A DNA stretch of 64,000 nucleotides, from contig NZ_QXFI01000024.1 in NCBI RefSeq assembly GCF_003584135.1, positions 1 through 64,000 on the forward strand, given 5' to 3'. This document shows, one piece after another, positions 28,061 to 36,339 of this stretch (positions are counted from its first letter, which is position 1; every line of letters begins with the position of its first letter). The stretch comes from Flagellimonas pelagia. GTDB taxonomy: Bacteria; Bacteroidota; Bacteroidia; Flavobacteriales; Flavobacteriaceae. The position numbers and the translations under genes were made by a program. Below the pieces are notes generated by a model that searched no databases, was not told the DNA's origin, and saw only the letters and a list, made by a program, of their open reading frames with translations.

Positions 28061-28786
28061 ATGACAATTGCGAAAAAAATAGCGGATAAAATAGCGGAAC
28101 TCCCGAAGGACAGTACTTTTGGTTATGCCGATTTACCTATTCGGTCAGAAGAATATGTAACCGCTGCAAAGGCCTTGGAACGACTACAAAAAAAAGGAAT
28201 TATAAGAAAATTGTCCAAAGGCATTTTTTACAAACCCAATGTAACGGTTTTTGGAGAACTAAAGCCAAGGGAAGAGGATATTCTAAGACCATATTTATAC
28301 GAAGATGGTAAGCGAATAGCCTATATAACCGGAACCTCTTTGTACAATCAGTTGAACCTGACTACCCAAATACCGTCACTATACAAAATAGCAAGTGCCG
28401 AAAAGCGCATATATATTAATAGAGGCGGCATCAAAGCAAAGCCCGTAAAGAGCTACGCACCCGTTACTGATAAAAATTATAGGATGTTGGGTTTTTTGGA
28501 TGCCATGAAAGACCTTAATAGCATTCCGGATGTTGATAAAAAATCCGCTATTCTTATTTTTTTAAGACGTTTAGGGAAAATGACACCCAAAGAATTGGAT
28601 GTACTCATCAAGTATGCTCTCTTGTACCCACCACGGGTAAGGGCTTTGTTGGGAGCACTATTAGAACAACTTGATGTGGCAATCGATATAAAAGAATTGA
28701 AAAACTCACTTAATCCACTTACTATCTATAGATATAATTTGCGTGATACCACATTGACAACACAACCAAATTGGAATATCGTATGA
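28061..28786 (+). CDS. AbiEi-like antitoxin (DUF6088-type, winged helix)
   Basis: The frame is open from 28025, but ATG 28061 (MTIAKKIADKIAELP) follows the promoter and is the sensible start; 241 residues. The N-terminal ~70 residues form a winged-helix-like domain (SEEYVTAAKALERLQKKGIIRKLSKGIFYKP), as in AbiEi. The remainder has YITGTSLYNQLNLTTQIP and MTPKELDVLIKYALLYPPRVRALLGALLEQL (as separate short stretches), typical of DUF6088/AbiEi. It would neutralise the nucleotidyltransferase encoded next and repress the operon. The stop overlaps the toxin ATG by four bases. Confidence 0.88.
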   Translation: MTIAKKIADKIAELPKDSTFGYADLPIRSEEYVTAAKALERLQKKGIIRKLSKGIFYKPNVTVFGELKPREEDILRPYLYEDGKRIAYITGTSLYNQLNLTTQIPSLYKIASAEKRIYINRGGIKAKPVKSYAPVTDKNYRMLGFLDAMKDLNSIPDVDKKSAILIFLRRLGKMTPKELDVLIKYALLYPPRVRALLGALLEQLDVAIDIKELKNSLNPLTIYRYNLRDTTLTTQPNWNIV

Positions 28787-29757
28787 ATCTGCACACTAAT
28801 AGTGAACTCTTTGCTGAGGCGATAAGGGCAACTGCCCAACGTATGGATATTCTAGAAATTTACGTGGAAAAGGATTATTGGATATGCTATGCCCTAAAGC
28901 TCATTTATGAAAGTGCAAACAAAGATGAGGCCATATTTAAGGGGGGTACAGCTTTGTCAAAGTGTTTTAAATACATTGACCGTTTTAGTGAAGATATTGA
29001 TTTGGTAGTATTGCGCAGGGAAGAAGAGACGGGGAGCCAATTAAAGAACAAGCTTAAAAGAATAACCAAGGAAATAGTAGAACCATTCGAGGAGGTGGAT
29101 ATTGATGGAATCACCAATAAAATGGGAATGATAAGAAAGATTGCCTATAACTATCCCAAAATCTTTGAGGGCGATTTTGGACAAGTAAGGGATACTATCA
29201 TTGTTGAAGCTACGTGGTTAGGTCACTTTGAACCATATATTAAGAAGGTCGTCAATACGTATATCTATGAAATGATGGTTGACTCAAACCAAACCAAACT
29301 AGCAGAGACTTATGGATTATTACCCTTTGAAGTACTTGTGTTGGATGTCAAAAGAACACTTTGCGAAAAAATAATGAGTTTGGTCCGGTTTTCCCATACT
29401 AAAAACCCAATTGAGGATTTGAACAACAAAATTAGGCATGTATACGATATTCATCAATTATTAAAGGATGAAACGGTTCTAGGATTTTTCAATTCGGGTG
29501 CATTTGATAAAATGCTCCTAAGGGTAGCCCATGATGATACGCAAAGTTTTAAGAACAACAATGATTGGTTAAAGTACCACCCAAAACAAGCATTGATTTT
29601 CAAAGAACCTGAAAAAACATGGAACCAACTTAAAGATACCTATCGCAATGAGTTTGAGTATTTGGTTTATGGAAAATTGCCAAAAGAGGAAAGCATTTTG
29701 GAAATAATTCTGTCCATATCAAATAGACTCACAAAAATAAAATGGGAGAATGTATAA
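28783..29757 (+). CDS. AbiEii/AbiGii-family nucleotidyltransferase toxin
   Basis: ATG 28783 overlaps the antitoxin stop (ATGA); an in-frame ATG at 28771 is less likely. 324 residues. The nucleotidyltransferase motif is complete: FKGGTALSK (residues 53-60) followed by RFSEDIDL with Asp71 and Asp73. A later ERL-type helix region holds LLPFEVLVLDVKRTLCEKIMSLVRFS, the family's Glu/Lys-Lys signature area. AbiEii-type toxins inactivate cellular targets by nucleotidyl transfer and give phage abortive infection or plasmid/island stability. It stands between the glycan locus and a duplicated copper-island fragment. Confidence 0.9.
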   Translation: MNLHTNSELFAEAIRATAQRMDILEIYVEKDYWICYALKLIYESANKDEAIFKGGTALSKCFKYIDRFSEDIDLVVLRREEETGSQLKNKLKRITKEIVEPFEEVDIDGITNKMGMIRKIAYNYPKIFEGDFGQVRDTIIVEATWLGHFEPYIKKVVNTYIYEMMVDSNQTKLAETYGLLPFEVLVLDVKRTLCEKIMSLVRFSHTKNPIEDLNNKIRHVYDIHQLLKDETVLGFFNSGAFDKMLLRVAHDDTQSFKNNNDWLKYHPKQALIFKEPEKTWNQLKDTYRNEFEYLVYGKLPKEESILEIILSISNRLTKIKWENV

Positions 29758-29838
29758 TGTAGATCAAATAGTAGACCAAAACAAGGACACGAAATGCAAA
29801 TCTTTAATCTACTTATCTCTACCTACCCACTATCCAGC

Positions 29839-29893
29839 AGAGGAAATCACTTCTGCCGTTGAATCGGTTGGATATCATTTTACCAAGAAATAA
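29839..29893 (+). pseudogene. Remnant: last 18 codons of an HMA chaperone gene
   Basis: From 29839 the sequence matches 12589 onward with few changes and encodes AEEITSAVESVGYHFTKK-stop, the end of an HMA protein like the one at 12434. Nothing upstream of 29839 resembles the CxxC half, and no start codon exists in frame. It is a 5'-deleted copy created by duplication or recombination. Confidence 0.8.
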
Positions 29894-29919
29894 AAGGAAT
29901 GTCCAGAAGAATAGATTAA

Positions 29920-30294
29920 ATGGTTCAAATAGGATTGGGGGTTACCTTGATCCTATTCGGATTGTATAAGTTTTTTGGATTTCTGCCTCACGACCGTGTG
30001 ATGACCGAGGAGTCCATTGCTGTTTACAAAGGACTATTGGCCAATAAATTTATAATGCCAACAGTGGGTGTGGTGGAACTGTTACCAGTTATACTTTTGG
30101 TCGTTGGTAGATGGATAATTGTTGCATTGTTAGCTATGATTCCTATTGCTTTTGGAATCATGGGTTTTCACTTTGCGGTGGATATACAGGGCATTTTTTG
30201 GGGAATTTTGATAGCTTTTGGGCTTGTTTACCTTCTTTCAATGCATTTTTCTAACGTTGGATACCTAATCAAGGAAGTGGATACCATTGGTTGA
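29920..30294 (+). CDS. DoxX-like small membrane protein (copy 2, full length)
   Basis: 124 residues with four hydrophobic helices; the start has the DoxX-like pattern LGVTLILFGLYKFFGFLP. It is the complete version of the truncated protein at 12669, and the 27 bases before its ATG (after the HMA remnant stop) are also nearly identical to those before 12669. DoxX-family proteins are inner-membrane proteins linked in some organisms to redox stress; function here is unknown, perhaps copper-associated through the HMA neighbour. A hairpin terminator follows at 30319. Confidence 0.72.
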   Translation: MVQIGLGVTLILFGLYKFFGFLPHDRVMTEESIAVYKGLLANKFIMPTVGVVELLPVILLVVGRWIIVALLAMIPIAFGIMGFHFAVDIQGIFWGILIAFGLVYLLSMHFSNVGYLIKEVDTIG

Positions 30295-30318
30295 ATATCG
30301 TGATTTTCCATAAACCGC

Positions 30319-30345
30319 AACCAATAATTGAATTTATTGGTTTTT
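30319..30345 (+). terminator. AT-rich intrinsic terminator after DoxX-like gene
   Basis: AACCAATAA (30319-30327) pairs with TTATTGGTT (30334-30342) around TTGAAT, followed by TTT. It is 25 bases after the stop. The remaining gap to the convergent gene at 30592 shows no gene. Confidence 0.6.
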
Positions 30346-30591
30346 GAAAATTCCTTTACTATAATATGTAAAGTTCAATTTTTTGTTTGTAATCGCCCCA
30401 AGGTGTCTTTGGCTTTTAAATTAAAGGGATATCAATCAGGAATATAAAGGGTAAGCGATATTTGAGGAAGAACGTTTCAATCTTTCATGGGTAAATTCCC
30501 TTACCTTGAAGGTGTATAGGATACGTAAAGTCAATGGTCTCAAAAATCATCAGTATGCGTTTTACCAAGTAGGGTTTGGTTCTCTGGGTGG

Positions 30592-32277
30592 TCAATATCC
30601 CGCAGCGGTATCGTCCCCTCGTTTGTCCGCCCCGCCCTCAAGTCTGCCGTCTTCCAGCACTCGGATGGCGTCTACCTTTCCTATGATCCGGGTCCTGCCC
30701 TCATTGATTTGGTAGCCTTTTGCCTTTAGGGTTTCAATGGTTTCCAAAGGAAAGCCTTCGGGTTCGAACACGACTACATCGGGCATCCATTGGTGGTGGA
30801 ACCGCGGAGCGTTCACGGCATCCTGCATGCTGAGATTGAACTCGTGGACATTGAGTATGGTCTGGGCCACGGCCGTGATGATCGTGGAACCTCCAGGGGT
30901 GCCGACGACCATGTAAAGCTCGCCGTCCCTTTCCACTACGGTCGGTGACATACTGCTCAACATTCGTTTCTCGGGTGCAATACTGTTGGCCTCGGAGCCA
31001 GGAAGACCGAACATATTGGGAACACCGGGCTTGGTACTGAAATCATCCATTTCATTGTTCAGGAAAAATCCCAAGGCATCAATATAAAGTTTGGAACCGT
31101 ATCCACCGTTCAGGGTCGTGGTCGCACTGATGGCATTGCCCTCCGCATCGATAATGGAGTAGTGGGTGGTCTCGCTGCTTTCCACAATTTCCACCGTTCC
31201 ATGGCCTACTTCCGAGGACAAGGTGGCCCTATCAAAAGTAAAATCGGCCATTCTGCACTTTAAGTAGTCAACGTCCATGAGCCCCTTATAGGGAATGTCC
31301 ACGAAATCGGGATCACCAAGGTAATGGTTCCGATCCGCATAGGCTCTTCTGGAAGCTTCGGTGAACAATTGGATGGCCCTTGTCGAATTGTGGCCATAGC
31401 TAGCTATTTCATAGGGTGCTATCATGGTAAAGATCTGATCCATGGTCATACCACCACTGCTGGGGGGACCCATTGAGATGATCTTGATGTCCTTGTAGTC
31501 AAATACAATGGGCGATCTCCACTTGGCCTCATACCTAGCGAGATCCTCCTCCGTGATCACACCTCCCTTTGCCTGTACATAGGCCGCTATTTTTTGGGCT
31601 ACCTCCCCTTTGTAGAACCCATCACGTCCCTCGTTCATGATCTTTTCCAAGGTGGTGGCCAATGCCGGGTATTTGATGGTATCACCAGCTTTGTACACGG
31701 TCGCGAACTTGGTGCTGTCACTATTAGCTTCAATGAATCGTTTTCGGGTACCTTCTAATCTTTTGGCCTGTTTTTCGGTCACCACGACCCCTTTTCTCGC
31801 CAAGGCAATGATGGGTTCCATGATTTTGTTGAGGGGCAGTTTTCCGAATTTCTTGTGGACTTCCAGAACCCCGGCCACGGTACCTGGGACACCTACGGCG
31901 GTTCCCCCAGATGTGCTCAGCCCAGGTATGACATTGCCCAGGGAGTCGAGATACATGTCCCTATGGGCGGCCAATGGAGCCTTTTCCCTGTAATCGATAC
32001 TTCCCACTTCACCATTACTCTTGCGATAGACCATAAATCCCCCGCCCCCGAGGTTTCCCGCAAAAGGGTAGGCCACCGCTAGGGAAAGTTCGGTGGCTAC
32101 CATGGCATCGAAAACATTCCCGCCTTTTTTCATGATTTCAACGCCTATCTCCGAAGCTTCCCTACGTGCAGAGACGACCATGGCATTTTCCGTGACCAAA
32201 CCTGTCGGTTCGGCAGGTAACTCACGGGTACATTGGGTAAATAGTAGTAAGGGAAGAAAATATAGCATTCTTTTCAT
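30592..32277 (-). CDS. ggt: Gamma-glutamyltransferase / glutathione hydrolase proenzyme
   Basis: 561 residues with a lipoprotein-type signal (LLLFTQC, Cys16). The large-subunit region starts with MVVSARREASEIGVEIMKKGGN and contains NLGGGGFM. The autocleavage site is TTHYSIID, with Thr370 as the expected nucleophile. The small subunit has NAISATTTLNGGYGSKL and the oxyanion-type GTPGGSTIITAV. It cleaves gamma-glutamyl bonds of glutathione and related peptides in the periplasm. It is the last gene of a - strand series with the M14 peptidase, AGCS symporter and amidohydrolases. Confidence 0.95.
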   Translation of the reverse strand: MKRMLYFLPLLLFTQCTRELPAEPTGLVTENAMVVSARREASEIGVEIMKKGGNVFDAMVATELSLAVAYPFAGNLGGGGFMVYRKSNGEVGSIDYREKAPLAAHRDMYLDSLGNVIPGLSTSGGTAVGVPGTVAGVLEVHKKFGKLPLNKIMEPIIALARKGVVVTEKQAKRLEGTRKRFIEANSDSTKFATVYKAGDTIKYPALATTLEKIMNEGRDGFYKGEVAQKIAAYVQAKGGVITEEDLARYEAKWRSPIVFDYKDIKIISMGPPSSGGMTMDQIFTMIAPYEIASYGHNSTRAIQLFTEASRRAYADRNHYLGDPDFVDIPYKGLMDVDYLKCRMADFTFDRATLSSEVGHGTVEIVESSETTHYSIIDAEGNAISATTTLNGGYGSKLYIDALGFFLNNEMDDFSTKPGVPNMFGLPGSEANSIAPEKRMLSSMSPTVVERDGELYMVVGTPGGSTIITAVAQTILNVHEFNLSMQDAVNAPRFHHQWMPDVVVFEPEGFPLETIETLKAKGYQINEGRTRIIGKVDAIRVLEDGRLEGGADKRGDDTAAGY

Positions 32278-32341
32278 GGGTTTATTTTTAAGGTACTTAA
32301 TGTTGCTTTTCTGGATTCCGGGTTTTGCTCTTTTGTCCGGG

Positions 32342-33619
32342 TCAGGGAATGTCCTTGATACGCTCCAACATGATCTCCATAAGTGCTTCGGCGCCCTTCT
32401 CCGCCTTTTCCTTTAAAAAATCCCTTGGGGTATTGTCCCCGACCTCAAAGACCAAGGCCTCGGCACCATGTTTTACGAAGAAATAGTTCCTTGATACCGT
32501 GGTAGGGACCAAATCCCCATTAGGCTTGATATTGGGATCATATCCCTCGATGCGCTTCTTTAGGCCATCCAGCCAGGTGGAGACCAAATTGGGCATGTTT
32601 CCATGGAGTTCCGGATCCACGGTATAGTAAATATCATCCCAAGTGGAATGGAAATCTATGCCGAAATAGAACTTCCCTTGGGTCTTCTCGACCATCCCTT
32701 CCATGAAATCCTTGACCGCAGAGGTTTCCGGTTGGTTAAAATTGGCCCAATCCCGGTTGAGGTCTATTCCACCGGTATTATGTCTCCAAAACCCATTGTC
32801 GACCCCGTCAGGGTTCATCAAGGGGACCACATAGATGGTAAATTCCTTTCGGAACTTTTTGGCCAATTTGGTATTCGAGGAAAGGGTCTCCACAAAGGAT
32901 TTCATAGTCAGGTACCCTGTTACCTCAGGGGGATGCTGTCTGGAAATGATCATAATCATATTTTTGGAGTCCGTATCGCCAATGCTGAGCAAATTGAGGT
33001 TCCGGCCCTCACGGCTCTTTCCAATGGTGTTCTTGGTCACGAACTTTTTCTGGGAAATACTGTCCATCCAGGCATTTACCCGGGCCGAATTTTCCAATTC
33101 TTGTCCAGCGACCCAGAGTGTATCCGGGCCCACTTCCAATCGCATTTTGACCTTTTCAGGCAAGGAGCCGGGGCCAAAGGCCTTTTCTCCCTTACCAATC
33201 TCAACATAACGAAGGGAATCCAATGCGGTCCAGTGCACTCCGTCATGGCTGAGCTTTGGATAGTACCTGTGTTTGTTGTCCGCTTGATAGGTCAGCCATA
33301 CATCAATGGTCATAGGACGCTTTCCCCAAACCTTGAACGCATACCACGGACTGGTATTGATCGGAGTGTTCTCCGAAGTGATCAATAGGGTATAGGTACT
33401 GTCATTGTTCTGGACCAAGCCGTTCAACCGGGCACCGTCGAACTCATTGGAGAAGGTTATACCTTGATCCGGAAAGGCAAACTGTCCCTTCCATTGCTTT
33501 TGGACCGGTTTGGAATCCGTTGGTACGGCATTCACAGGGGGTTGGCCCTGGAACCGTTGTTCTTGGCCAAATAGGTTCGCTATGGCCAACAGGCTTAGGA
33601 GTACAAAGATTTTTTTCAT
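32342..33619 (-). CDS. Secreted M14-family zinc carboxypeptidase
   Basis: 425 residues with a signal peptide ending near LFGQ. Residues ~40-185 form a beta-rich N-terminal domain like that of cytosolic-carboxypeptidase-type M14 enzymes. The catalytic domain shows all ligands: HPPE (His229, Glu232), FHST (His324), the substrate-binding GGIDLNRDW (Arg289) and catalytic Glu392 in VFEVGD. It removes C-terminal residues from peptides in the periplasm, possibly glutamyl side chains. It is 10 bases from the AGCS symporter gene, in one operon. Confidence 0.92.
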   Translation of the reverse strand: MKKIFVLLSLLAIANLFGQEQRFQGQPPVNAVPTDSKPVQKQWKGQFAFPDQGITFSNEFDGARLNGLVQNNDSTYTLLITSENTPINTSPWYAFKVWGKRPMTIDVWLTYQADNKHRYYPKLSHDGVHWTALDSLRYVEIGKGEKAFGPGSLPEKVKMRLEVGPDTLWVAGQELENSARVNAWMDSISQKKFVTKNTIGKSREGRNLNLLSIGDTDSKNMIMIISRQHPPEVTGYLTMKSFVETLSSNTKLAKKFRKEFTIYVVPLMNPDGVDNGFWRHNTGGIDLNRDWANFNQPETSAVKDFMEGMVEKTQGKFYFGIDFHSTWDDIYYTVDPELHGNMPNLVSTWLDGLKKRIEGYDPNIKPNGDLVPTTVSRNYFFVKHGAEALVFEVGDNTPRDFLKEKAEKGAEALMEIMLERIKDIP

Positions 33620-33629
33620 AATAGGATTT

Positions 33630-35000
33630 TTAAGCTAGTTGTTTTTGCAGTTCAATTTTCTTGAAATAGGATGCGTTGGCCGCATTGATGCGCGGTGCCA
33701 ATAAAATCGCCGAAACCATGGTGGGGATGGACATTAGGGCAAAGCTGATATCGATGATGCCCACGACACCGGCCAAGGAGGAAACCGAGCCAAGGAATAT
33801 GCCCGCGATATACAGGTAGTTATAGATGTTCCGATATTTGGCTCCAAACAGGAATACCACACATTTCGATCCATAATAGGAATAGGTGAACAAAGAGGTC
33901 AATGCGAATATGGCCACGATAAAGATCAACAACGGGGCACCTATTACAGGCATGGCAGAAACGAAAGCTTCCAAAGTAATGGACACACCACTGAGGTCCG
34001 AACGCTGCCAACTTCCCGTGACCAAGATGGCAATGGCGGTCAAGGTACATACCACTATGGTGTCGATAAAGGGCCCCAACATCGCTACCAGTCCTTCCTT
34101 GATCGGTTCGGTGTTCTTTGAGGCACCATGTGCCAAGGGAGCGGTGCCGATACCTGCCTCATTCGAAAAGGCGGCCCTTCGTACCCCCATAATGATGATG
34201 GCACCCAGACTTCCCCCCAACACCGCATCGCCGGTCATGGCATCCCTAAATACGTCCATTAGGACCGGAATGATCCTACCATGGTTGACCACCAAAATAT
34301 AGCTAACAGATAAAAAATACAAAGTGACCATAAAAGGGACCAGTCGACTGGCCAGGTTTGCTATGCGCCTGATTCCCCCAAATATGACCAGACCCACCAA
34401 AAAGCAGATTACGATCGCCACCATTGAAAGGGTCAGGTCCTTGGATGGTCCCATAAACGAGAGGGGCATCACTTCCACGACGACCTGGGTCAACTGGTTT
34501 GCCGTAAAAATGGGAAGTGAGCCAAAGATCCCTGCCATTGAAAAGAAAATGGCCAGGGGTTTCCATGGTTTGCCTAGACCATTGACGATGACATACATGG
34601 GCCCCCCTTGAGATTCCCCCGAATCATCGGTACCCCTGTACATGACGGAAAGGGAACAGGTATAATATTTGGTCGCCATCCCGATCAAGGCACTGATCCA
34701 CATCCAGAAAAGGGCACCAGGCCCACCCATCGTAATGGCAAGGGCCACCCCTGAAATATTGCCCATGCCCAAGGTGGAGGACAAGGCTGTGGTCAATGCC
34801 TTGAAAGCACTGATCTGTCCAACATTCGAGGCCGTCTCGTACTTTCCCCTGATGACCTGAAGGGCATGCCAGAAATGCTTGAACGGCAATAACCTGGAAT
34901 ACACCAAAAGATATATTCCGCCACCCACCAACAGCAATAATAGGGGAAATCCCCAAATCCAGTCACTGATTCCGGTTATCGTTGCTTCAATTTTTCCCAT
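33630..35000 (-). CDS. Alanine/glycine:cation symporter (AGCS family)
   Basis: 456 residues with about 11 membrane helices. Family signatures: ALTTALSSTLGMGNISGVALAI-type stretch near residue 70, GGPGALFWMWISALIGMATKYY, GVRRAAFSNEAGIGTAPLAHGA, all strongly conserved in AGCS proteins. It imports Ala, Gly or related small amino acids with Na+ or H+, fitting uptake of residues set free by the neighbouring carboxypeptidase and gamma-glutamyltransferase (the latter yields Cys-Gly). Four bases separate it from the amidohydrolase gene at 35005. Confidence 0.94.
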   Translation of the reverse strand: MGKIEATITGISDWIWGFPLLLLLVGGGIYLLVYSRLLPFKHFWHALQVIRGKYETASNVGQISAFKALTTALSSTLGMGNISGVALAITMGGPGALFWMWISALIGMATKYYTCSLSVMYRGTDDSGESQGGPMYVIVNGLGKPWKPLAIFFSMAGIFGSLPIFTANQLTQVVVEVMPLSFMGPSKDLTLSMVAIVICFLVGLVIFGGIRRIANLASRLVPFMVTLYFLSVSYILVVNHGRIIPVLMDVFRDAMTGDAVLGGSLGAIIIMGVRRAAFSNEAGIGTAPLAHGASKNTEPIKEGLVAMLGPFIDTIVVCTLTAIAILVTGSWQRSDLSGVSITLEAFVSAMPVIGAPLLIFIVAIFALTSLFTYSYYGSKCVVFLFGAKYRNIYNYLYIAGIFLGSVSSLAGVVGIIDISFALMSIPTMVSAILLAPRINAANASYFKKIELQKQLA

Positions 35001-35004
35001 CTAT

Positions 35005-36327
35005 CTATTCGTTCTGGCCTAATTTGGAGGAATAGCGTTTGTAGTCCAATTGTTGTGGTCCTTCCAAATCGATCTGCTTGCCGCCAATAAATGCCAAGGT
35101 CAACGCATTGGTCTGTATATCGAGTGCATCCCCCTTGGACACAAATAGACTGGCTGTCTTGCCCATGGCAATGGACCCCAGCTTATCGTCAATTCCCAGA
35201 ATTTTTGCGGGATGCAAAGTAATGGTTTTCAGGGCTTCCTCCTTTTTCATCCCAAATGCCACCGATGTTCCCGCATAAAAGGGCAGATTGATGGAGTTGG
35301 ACAACGATCCCACATGGTACATGGATACCTCGATGCCCATCCGTTGCAATTTTGTTGGCAAACCATAAAAGGCATCATAGTCCATATCATCGTTTCTGGG
35401 GAGGTTGTAGGTAGGCGGTACAATCACCGGAACTTGGTTTTCCTTGAGAAAATCGACAACTTCCAGGGAACCCTCAGAGGCCACCAAGGAGATTTGGTCA
35501 ATGCCAAAGGACTTGGCAAAGGTGATGCTCTGTATGATTTCCTTGGGTTCATTCGCATGGATGACAAGTACCCTTTCTTTTTGGAACAGATTCGTTAAGG
35601 CCTCCAACTTCAAATTGGTTTGGGCAGTGGGCATTTGTTCGTATTGCTTGGCATCGGAGAACAATTTTTCCAGTTCACCGGTAATCTTTTCGTAAGAAGT
35701 ATTGGGGCGGAGCATCCTGCTGTTCGTCTCGGCATCATAATAACTCGATAGGGCAGAGGGCCAATCGAGGTGTATGGCCGCAGCCCTTTTGAATACGGCT
35801 TCCTCCCAGTTCCAGCCATCCAAGGACATTACCGATGAGGTGCCTGGAATGACACCTCTTGATCGAATCGATTCAATGTAAAGAACCCCATTGAACCGCA
35901 AAGGTGGAAGAAAAGTTGATGTCATATCAAAGGCGTAGACTGTTTGTAGGTTGGGAAGATAATCCCCTTCCTCCAAGGTATCATTGGTATGCGGAACGCC
36001 ACTGATTTCGTTGATACCGATAATGGAATTCAAAAGGATAAAACCCGGATATACCTGTTGTCCGGTTATGTCTATGATCTTATAATCGATCCCATTGGCG
36101 TCCAGATCAGAGGCTTTGCCCAAGAAGGTAATGGTCCCCTTGTCAAATCCGACCGCGGTGTCCTCCAGTACCCGGCCATCTCCGGTATGGACGGTCCCCC
36201 CAACCAAAAGGATGGGAGTTTCCTGCTCCTTGGCAACCATCGGAAGAATCTGGGCATCCAATCCTTCCAAAAGGCTCGAAAGGATCAGTATCATGGTCAA
36301 TATCGTATACAATGTCTTGTTTTTCAT
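35005..36327 (-). CDS. Secreted amidohydrolase-like protein lacking the HxH metal motif
   Basis: 440 residues with a signal peptide (to ~LDAQ). The fold is the amidohydrolase superfamily: N-terminal beta-sandwich (ILLVGGTVHTGDGRVLEDT), then VYPGFILLNS where active members have a GxxDxHxH metal site, and the conserved end TLHPAKILGIDDKLGSIAMGKTASL. The missing HxH suggests that it is a partner subunit or a changed enzyme. It sits between a larger two-module amidohydrolase and the AGCS symporter and probably acts with the former. Confidence 0.82.
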   Translation of the reverse strand: MKNKTLYTILTMILILSSLLEGLDAQILPMVAKEQETPILLVGGTVHTGDGRVLEDTAVGFDKGTITFLGKASDLDANGIDYKIIDITGQQVYPGFILLNSIIGINEISGVPHTNDTLEEGDYLPNLQTVYAFDMTSTFLPPLRFNGVLYIESIRSRGVIPGTSSVMSLDGWNWEEAVFKRAAAIHLDWPSALSSYYDAETNSRMLRPNTSYEKITGELEKLFSDAKQYEQMPTAQTNLKLEALTNLFQKERVLVIHANEPKEIIQSITFAKSFGIDQISLVASEGSLEVVDFLKENQVPVIVPPTYNLPRNDDMDYDAFYGLPTKLQRMGIEVSMYHVGSLSNSINLPFYAGTSVAFGMKKEEALKTITLHPAKILGIDDKLGSIAMGKTASLFVSKGDALDIQTNALTLAFIGGKQIDLEGPQQLDYKRYSSKLGQNE

Positions 36328-36339
36328 GTTCTTGATTAT

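Noticed and set aside
32603..33388. 261-codon + strand frame
   Set aside because: Antisense to the M14 carboxypeptidase whose zinc ligands are all present; shadow.
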